Below are positions 43,074-46,463 of a DNA stretch of 46,463 nt, in pieces. This stretch comes from Leptolyngbyaceae cyanobacterium MO_188.B28. GTDB lineage: Bacteria; Cyanobacteriota; Cyanobacteriia; Phormidesmidales; Phormidesmidaceae. The notes under the pieces are model-generated. The model did no database searches. It saw nothing but the letters and a program-made list of their open reading frames with translations, and had not been told where the DNA came from. Position 1 is the stretch's first letter, and each line of letters begins with the position of its first letter. The translations under genes and the position numbers were made by a program. The DNA lies in NCBI GenBank assembly GCA_030065175.1, contig JASJDH010000002.1:1-46463 (forward strand), given 5' to 3'.

Positions 43074-44351
43074 ATGAGGATTTTAGTTGAAAACAGTGGA
43101 TATGCGTTGACTAATATGGGAGACTTGTCAATGCTCCAAACGGCTGTTTCAAGATTGAGAAATCTATGGCCTAACGCTCATATTGATGTTTTTACGCATA
43201 ATTTAAAGGAATTATCGAATGTTTGTCCTGGAGCTTATCCTCTAAGGGGATCTAAGAGCTTTCCATGGGTCACCCCTGTTCCCTCTCTACTCTATCGTTC
43301 TATATCAGCCCCTTCTGCTTGGAAATATATTTCTGAATTGGAGTGGAAAGCTCACCAGAAATTACCATTTCTAACACGTTTTGGGCTTCTGAAAAAATTA
43401 GCTAAGTTTGATAGAGATCATGATTTAAGCCCTCAGCTAAATGCTATTCGAGCTGCAGACTTAATTGTCGCCACCGGCGGCGGATACCTCACGGATTCTT
43501 TTCCCAATAAAGCTAAACGCACCTTGGGAATCCTCAACTTGTCGACTTGGTTAAATAAGCCAACAGTTCTTTTAGGCCATGGCTTAGGGCCACTGGAAAA
43601 TTCTGAGCTAAATAGGAAAACAAGTGTCGTGTTGCCTCGGGTAACTTTTATTTCTCTACGAGAGGGTAAAGCAAGCATGCCGTTGCTTACGTCCTTAAAA
43701 GTGTCTCCTAGTAAGGTTATTACAGTTGGTGATGACGCTATTGAATTAGCTTATCAAGTCCGTTCGGATACGGTTGGGACTGGTATTGGCGTCAACCTTA
43801 GAGTGTCTAGATATTCAAATGTTGAATCTGATGCGATTGAAAAAGTTCGCAGCGCACTGCATGAGGCGGCTATCAGAAGAGAAGCGCCCCTGATTCCAGT
43901 GCCTATTGCCCATCAATCCGGTGAAGATGATCCAAAGGCAATTCAGTCACTTTTAAGGGGGTATGATGACGATTCAGATGGTGGACGGAATCTTAATACG
44001 CCGATCAAGGTCGCCAAACAAGTTGGAGGTTGTCGTGTTGTTGTCACTGGCAGTTATCATGCAGGTGTCTTCGCACTGTCTCAAGGCATACCTGTTGTGG
44101 CGCTAGCAAAGTCTCAATACTATCAGGACAAATTCCTTGGCTTGGCAGAACAATTTGGGACAGGGTGTGAAATACTCTACCTAAGTGACGAACAGCTTAA
44201 GGACAAGCTAATTGCCGCTATAGAAAGGGCATGGAGTGCTTTTGAAGTCACTAGAACCCCTCTATTGACGGCTGCAAAGCTGCAAATTGAGCAAAGCTGG
44301 GCAGCCTACAAAAAAGTCTATCAACTGTTTGGAGAGGGGAGTCGACAATAA
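43074..44351 (+). CDS. Polysaccharide pyruvyl transferase family protein
   Basis: This 425-residue enzyme should transfer pyruvate from phosphoenolpyruvate to a sugar as a ketal, adding negative charge. Family features are the Rossmann-like start (MRILVENSGYALTNMGDLSM), LIVATGGGYLTDSFPNK, TVLLGHGLGPLENSELNRKT, ISLREGKASMPLL with the conserved RE, TVGDDAIELAY, and VVVTGSYHAGVFALSQGIPV with the SxHxG-like motif. No signal peptide is present, so it acts in the cytoplasm on a lipid-linked precursor. It precedes a GT2 gene by 143 bases. It could instead transfer a related group, since the family is broad. Confidence 0.9.
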   Translation: MRILVENSGYALTNMGDLSMLQTAVSRLRNLWPNAHIDVFTHNLKELSNVCPGAYPLRGSKSFPWVTPVPSLLYRSISAPSAWKYISELEWKAHQKLPFLTRFGLLKKLAKFDRDHDLSPQLNAIRAADLIVATGGGYLTDSFPNKAKRTLGILNLSTWLNKPTVLLGHGLGPLENSELNRKTSVVLPRVTFISLREGKASMPLLTSLKVSPSKVITVGDDAIELAYQVRSDTVGTGIGVNLRVSRYSNVESDAIEKVRSALHEAAIRREAPLIPVPIAHQSGEDDPKAIQSLLRGYDDDSDGGRNLNTPIKVAKQVGGCRVVVTGSYHAGVFALSQGIPVVALAKSQYYQDKFLGLAEQFGTGCEILYLSDEQLKDKLIAAIERAWSAFEVTRTPLLTAAKLQIEQSWAAYKKVYQLFGEGSRQ

Positions 44352-44494
44352 TGTTTTCTATGCCAGTTTTGAACTTATTGTTATCCACTAAGTTACCATC
44401 TTAGTGCTCAATTCTCAGTAAATCAGATCATCTGCAGCAAAGCTTGGAAATTCTACAAATCGACTTGCTCCTCTAAGAGCCGAGGTTCCGAAAA

Positions 44495-45577
44495 ATGCAA
44501 TTGGGTATTAGCGTAATTATCTGCTGTCATAATAGTGCTCAAGAACTTCCTAAAACACTAGAGCACCTTGCAAACCAACAGGTAGCAGACGATTTCCCAT
44601 GGGAAGTCATTGTGATTGATAATGCTTCGAAAGATGGCACTGGCCAGGTTGCATTAGATTGTTGGCCTGACCAAAAAGCCGACCAGTTAAGGGTCGTACA
44701 TGAACCTAAACTGGGACTGATTAACGCTCGTTATCGAGGTTTAGCGGAAGCCAAGTACGAAATTCTCAGTTTTATTGACGATGACAATTGGGTTTGTCCA
44801 GACTGGGTCAGTACAGCGTCAGCAGTGATGAGCCAATATCCCGACGTTGGAGCCTGTGGTGGACACAACATCCCCGAATTTGATGGAGAAAAACCTTGGT
44901 GGTTTGATCTCAGCGGCAGGGGATATGCAATCGGAGCCCAAGGTCCAGAAGAAGGTGGTGATATTACCTGGACGCGAGGCCGTCTGTTTGGTGCGGGTCT
45001 GACTCTACGAAAGACCGCATGGCAAAAACTGCTCGACGATGGATTTCGCTCTCTGTTGGTGGGGTGTAAGGGGAAAGCCCTCAATCGAGGAGAAGATACC
45101 GAACTTTGTTTTGCGCTGGTGCTAGCGGGTTGGCGGTTACGGTATGAACCCGCATTAAAGCTCCGTCATTTCTTAACAGCAGACCGTCTCCATTGGTATT
45201 ACTTGCGCAAACTGCGCCGTGGCGGCGGCCGGGCTACATTGGGCTTTGATCCCTATCGATTTGCACTTCAAAAGTGTGGTCATCCAAACCAAATTTCCTT
45301 TTGGTGGAACGCCCATACAAGCTCAACCGAACAAACCTATGAGGAAATTTGGCGTCAGCAGTTTGTCGTTGCCGTAAGAGAGTTATTTCAACAGCCCTTC
45401 AAACTCGTTAAATCATTAATCAGTCCAATGGAAGGGGACGTTAGTGCGCTAAGGGTAGAAAGGCGAATTGGTCGGTTTCTCGAACTGTTAAGGGAAAGAG
45501 AAAGCTACAAACTCAATCTTCAGACTGTTCAAGAAGCGGCTTGGAAAACAGAATTTAGGACAGTTAATGAAGAGTGA
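44495..45577 (+). CDS. Family 2 glycosyltransferase
   Basis: This 360-residue GT2 contains ISVIICCHNSAQELPKTLEH, VIDNASKDGTGQVAL, PKLGLINARYRGL, the metal-binding DDD at 95-97 (FIDDDNWVCPDWV), RGRLFGAGLTLRKTAW, and NRGEDTELCFALVLAGWRLR as the acceptor-side motif. Its layout is close to that of the HpsE-type enzyme at 10,791, though the sequences are clearly distinct. GAGG lies nine bases before the ATG. It probably shares a transcript with the pyruvyl transferase before it. Its composition is closer to the main locus than to the A+T-rich GT61 genes around it. Confidence 0.9.
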   Translation: MQLGISVIICCHNSAQELPKTLEHLANQQVADDFPWEVIVIDNASKDGTGQVALDCWPDQKADQLRVVHEPKLGLINARYRGLAEAKYEILSFIDDDNWVCPDWVSTASAVMSQYPDVGACGGHNIPEFDGEKPWWFDLSGRGYAIGAQGPEEGGDITWTRGRLFGAGLTLRKTAWQKLLDDGFRSLLVGCKGKALNRGEDTELCFALVLAGWRLRYEPALKLRHFLTADRLHWYYLRKLRRGGGRATLGFDPYRFALQKCGHPNQISFWWNAHTSSTEQTYEEIWRQQFVVAVRELFQQPFKLVKSLISPMEGDVSALRVERRIGRFLELLRERESYKLNLQTVQEAAWKTEFRTVNEE

Positions 45578-45600
45578 TATTTAATTTGTTTGAAACGATC

Positions 45601-45621
45601 TCAGCAACTTTTTCTTGCTGA
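45601..45621 (+). terminator. Weak hairpin after the GT2 gene
   Basis: TCAGCAA and TTGCTGA are perfectly complementary around a 7-base CTTTTTC loop, 23 bases after the stop codon. No T-run follows the stem, so its role as a terminator is doubtful. Confidence 0.25.
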
Positions 45622-45685
45622 CACGTTCAATGGTAACCAGAGATGCCAAGTTCTCTTTACATCATAAGTTATCTGAATTTGAGTT

Positions 45686-46463
45686 ATGAAATTTTGGGTA
45701 GAACCAGGGAAATATGCCAAAGAAATCTTAGGTGATTTCCGTTTAAATTGGGTGTCTATAAATAATTTGGATAGTCGATTAAAAGCAGACTTTAATCGAT
45801 GCCAGATGCTTTTAGAAAGCATTTCAACTTGTCAGGCTCCTGAAATGAATTTCTTTCCAGAAGCTACAAGTATTCAAGAAGAAACTTATACCACTCCAGA
45901 CATCTATACTGTAAATTTGCGGGGAGTATATCTTTGTACTGAATATAATATCTTGTACACAGAAGATTTGAATATTATAGAAGACTCTATCAGCGCAAAA
46001 AGAGATTTAAATCGATTTGATATTAAATTTTTTCGCAATAAAAAATCAGGAGTCATATCTGAAGCTTGTAGCATTTTTCGTTCCTATAAAAATGGTTACT
46101 ATCATACTCTAATTGATAATCTGCCAAGACTTTATTTGCTTAATCATAACCGATTTAGCGATACAGATTTGATCAAAATTCTATGTACTAGTGAACCTAC
46201 TAAAGTAGAGAAATTTTATTTGGATAGGCTATTGCCTAATAATGCCCAAATTACAGTAATTGACCAAAACAAAAACTATTTAATGGAAAACTTGATTTTT
46301 CCAAGTTTTCTGAGCCGAAGATTTTCTGGATTTCTACCCTCTGAATATTTGAACTGGTTTATAGGTAAAACTGCACCTAAGCGTTCCAGGAAAAAAGTTA
46401 ATCGAATTTTTATTTCGAGAGTTTCAACCTATAAAGGCTCCCAAAGATGCATCTTAAATGAGG
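45686..46463 (+). CDS. Family 61 glycosyltransferase (DUF563), 3' end beyond the window
   Basis: From ATG 45686 an open frame of 259 codons runs off the window. It reads MKFWVEPGKYAKEILGDF at the start, VYLCTEYNILYTEDLNIIED in the middle, then SYKNGYYHTLIDNLPRLYLL, the GT61 H-x-x-x-D block, and NRIFISRVSTYKGSQRCILN, the SR block, at the edge. The GATGAGL-type donor loop would lie beyond 46,463. The gene is strongly A+T-rich. It resembles the GT61 at 40,273 in motif order only, so it is not a recent duplicate. The start lacks a strong ribosome binding site. Confidence 0.8.
   Translation, partial: MKFWVEPGKYAKEILGDFRLNWVSINNLDSRLKADFNRCQMLLESISTCQAPEMNFFPEATSIQEETYTTPDIYTVNLRGVYLCTEYNILYTEDLNIIEDSISAKRDLNRFDIKFFRNKKSGVISEACSIFRSYKNGYYHTLIDNLPRLYLLNHNRFSDTDLIKILCTSEPTKVEKFYLDRLLPNNAQITVIDQNKNYLMENLIFPSFLSRRFSGFLPSEYLNWFIGKTAPKRSRKKVNRIFISRVSTYKGSQRCILNE

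Overview
The window is chromosomal DNA from a cyanobacterium, probably a filamentous one. The octamer GCGATCGC (the HIP1 repeat typical of many cyanobacteria) occurs by eye about two dozen times between 1,404 and 39,622. Several genes belong to families that are mainly or only cyanobacterial: a DUF1822 protein beside a sigma-70 factor, a DUF3146-like protein, the short cyanobacterial YqgF form, and HpsE/HpsU-type hormogonium polysaccharide genes. No rRNA, tRNA or CRISPR array was seen.

Region 1 (1-10,480) is housekeeping and regulatory. It holds a small membrane protein, a DUF1822 gene overlapped by one base with its upstream sigma factor, an orphan PhnD/SsuA-like lipoprotein, a PRC-barrel protein downstream of smc, smc itself, and a convergent pair of YqgF nuclease and DUF3146 genes.

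Region 2 (10,791-46,463, running off the right end) is a very large extracellular polysaccharide locus in three blocks. The rightward block (10,791-21,848) encodes an HpsE-type GT2, another GT2, a WcaF/HpsU acetyltransferase, a WecG/TagA/CpsF glycosyltransferase, a Wzc-like tyrosine autokinase, a Wza-like export protein, a membrane GT2 and a sulfotransferase. The leftward block (29,628 down to 22,137) encodes a GT4, two sulfotransferases, an O-antigen ligase/polymerase-like membrane protein, an MBOAT acyltransferase and an SGNH hydrolase. The second rightward block (30,268 to the end) encodes a GH9 lipoprotein, a GT2, a GT4, a secreted parallel beta-helix protein with RTX repeats, a HepA-like ABC exporter, a GT61, a fourth sulfotransferase, a pyruvyl transferase, a GT2 and a second GT61 cut by the window end.

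Together these genes can assemble a heteropolysaccharide (at least nine glycosyltransferases), move it across the inner membrane (ABC exporter or an unseen Wzx), polymerise and export it (ligase/Wzy-like protein, Wzc, Wza), decorate it with sulfate, acyl and pyruvate groups, and trim or remodel it outside (GH9, beta-helix RTX protein). No initiating phosphoglycosyl transferase or Wzx flippase is visible, so the set is incomplete or partly encoded elsewhere. The best candidate for an undescribed system is this sulfated, acylated and pyruvylated polysaccharide pathway.

The last ~6.8 kb looks different: HIP1 is absent, several genes are more A+T-rich, and a broken transposase-like fragment sits at its left edge, which suggests later acquisition. 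Dispersed CCCTCTCCC/GGGAGAGGG hairpins sit at block boundaries (about 20.9, 21.9 and 30.0 kb). The 30-kb one forms a 144-bp MITE-like element with 15-bp terminal inverted repeats.
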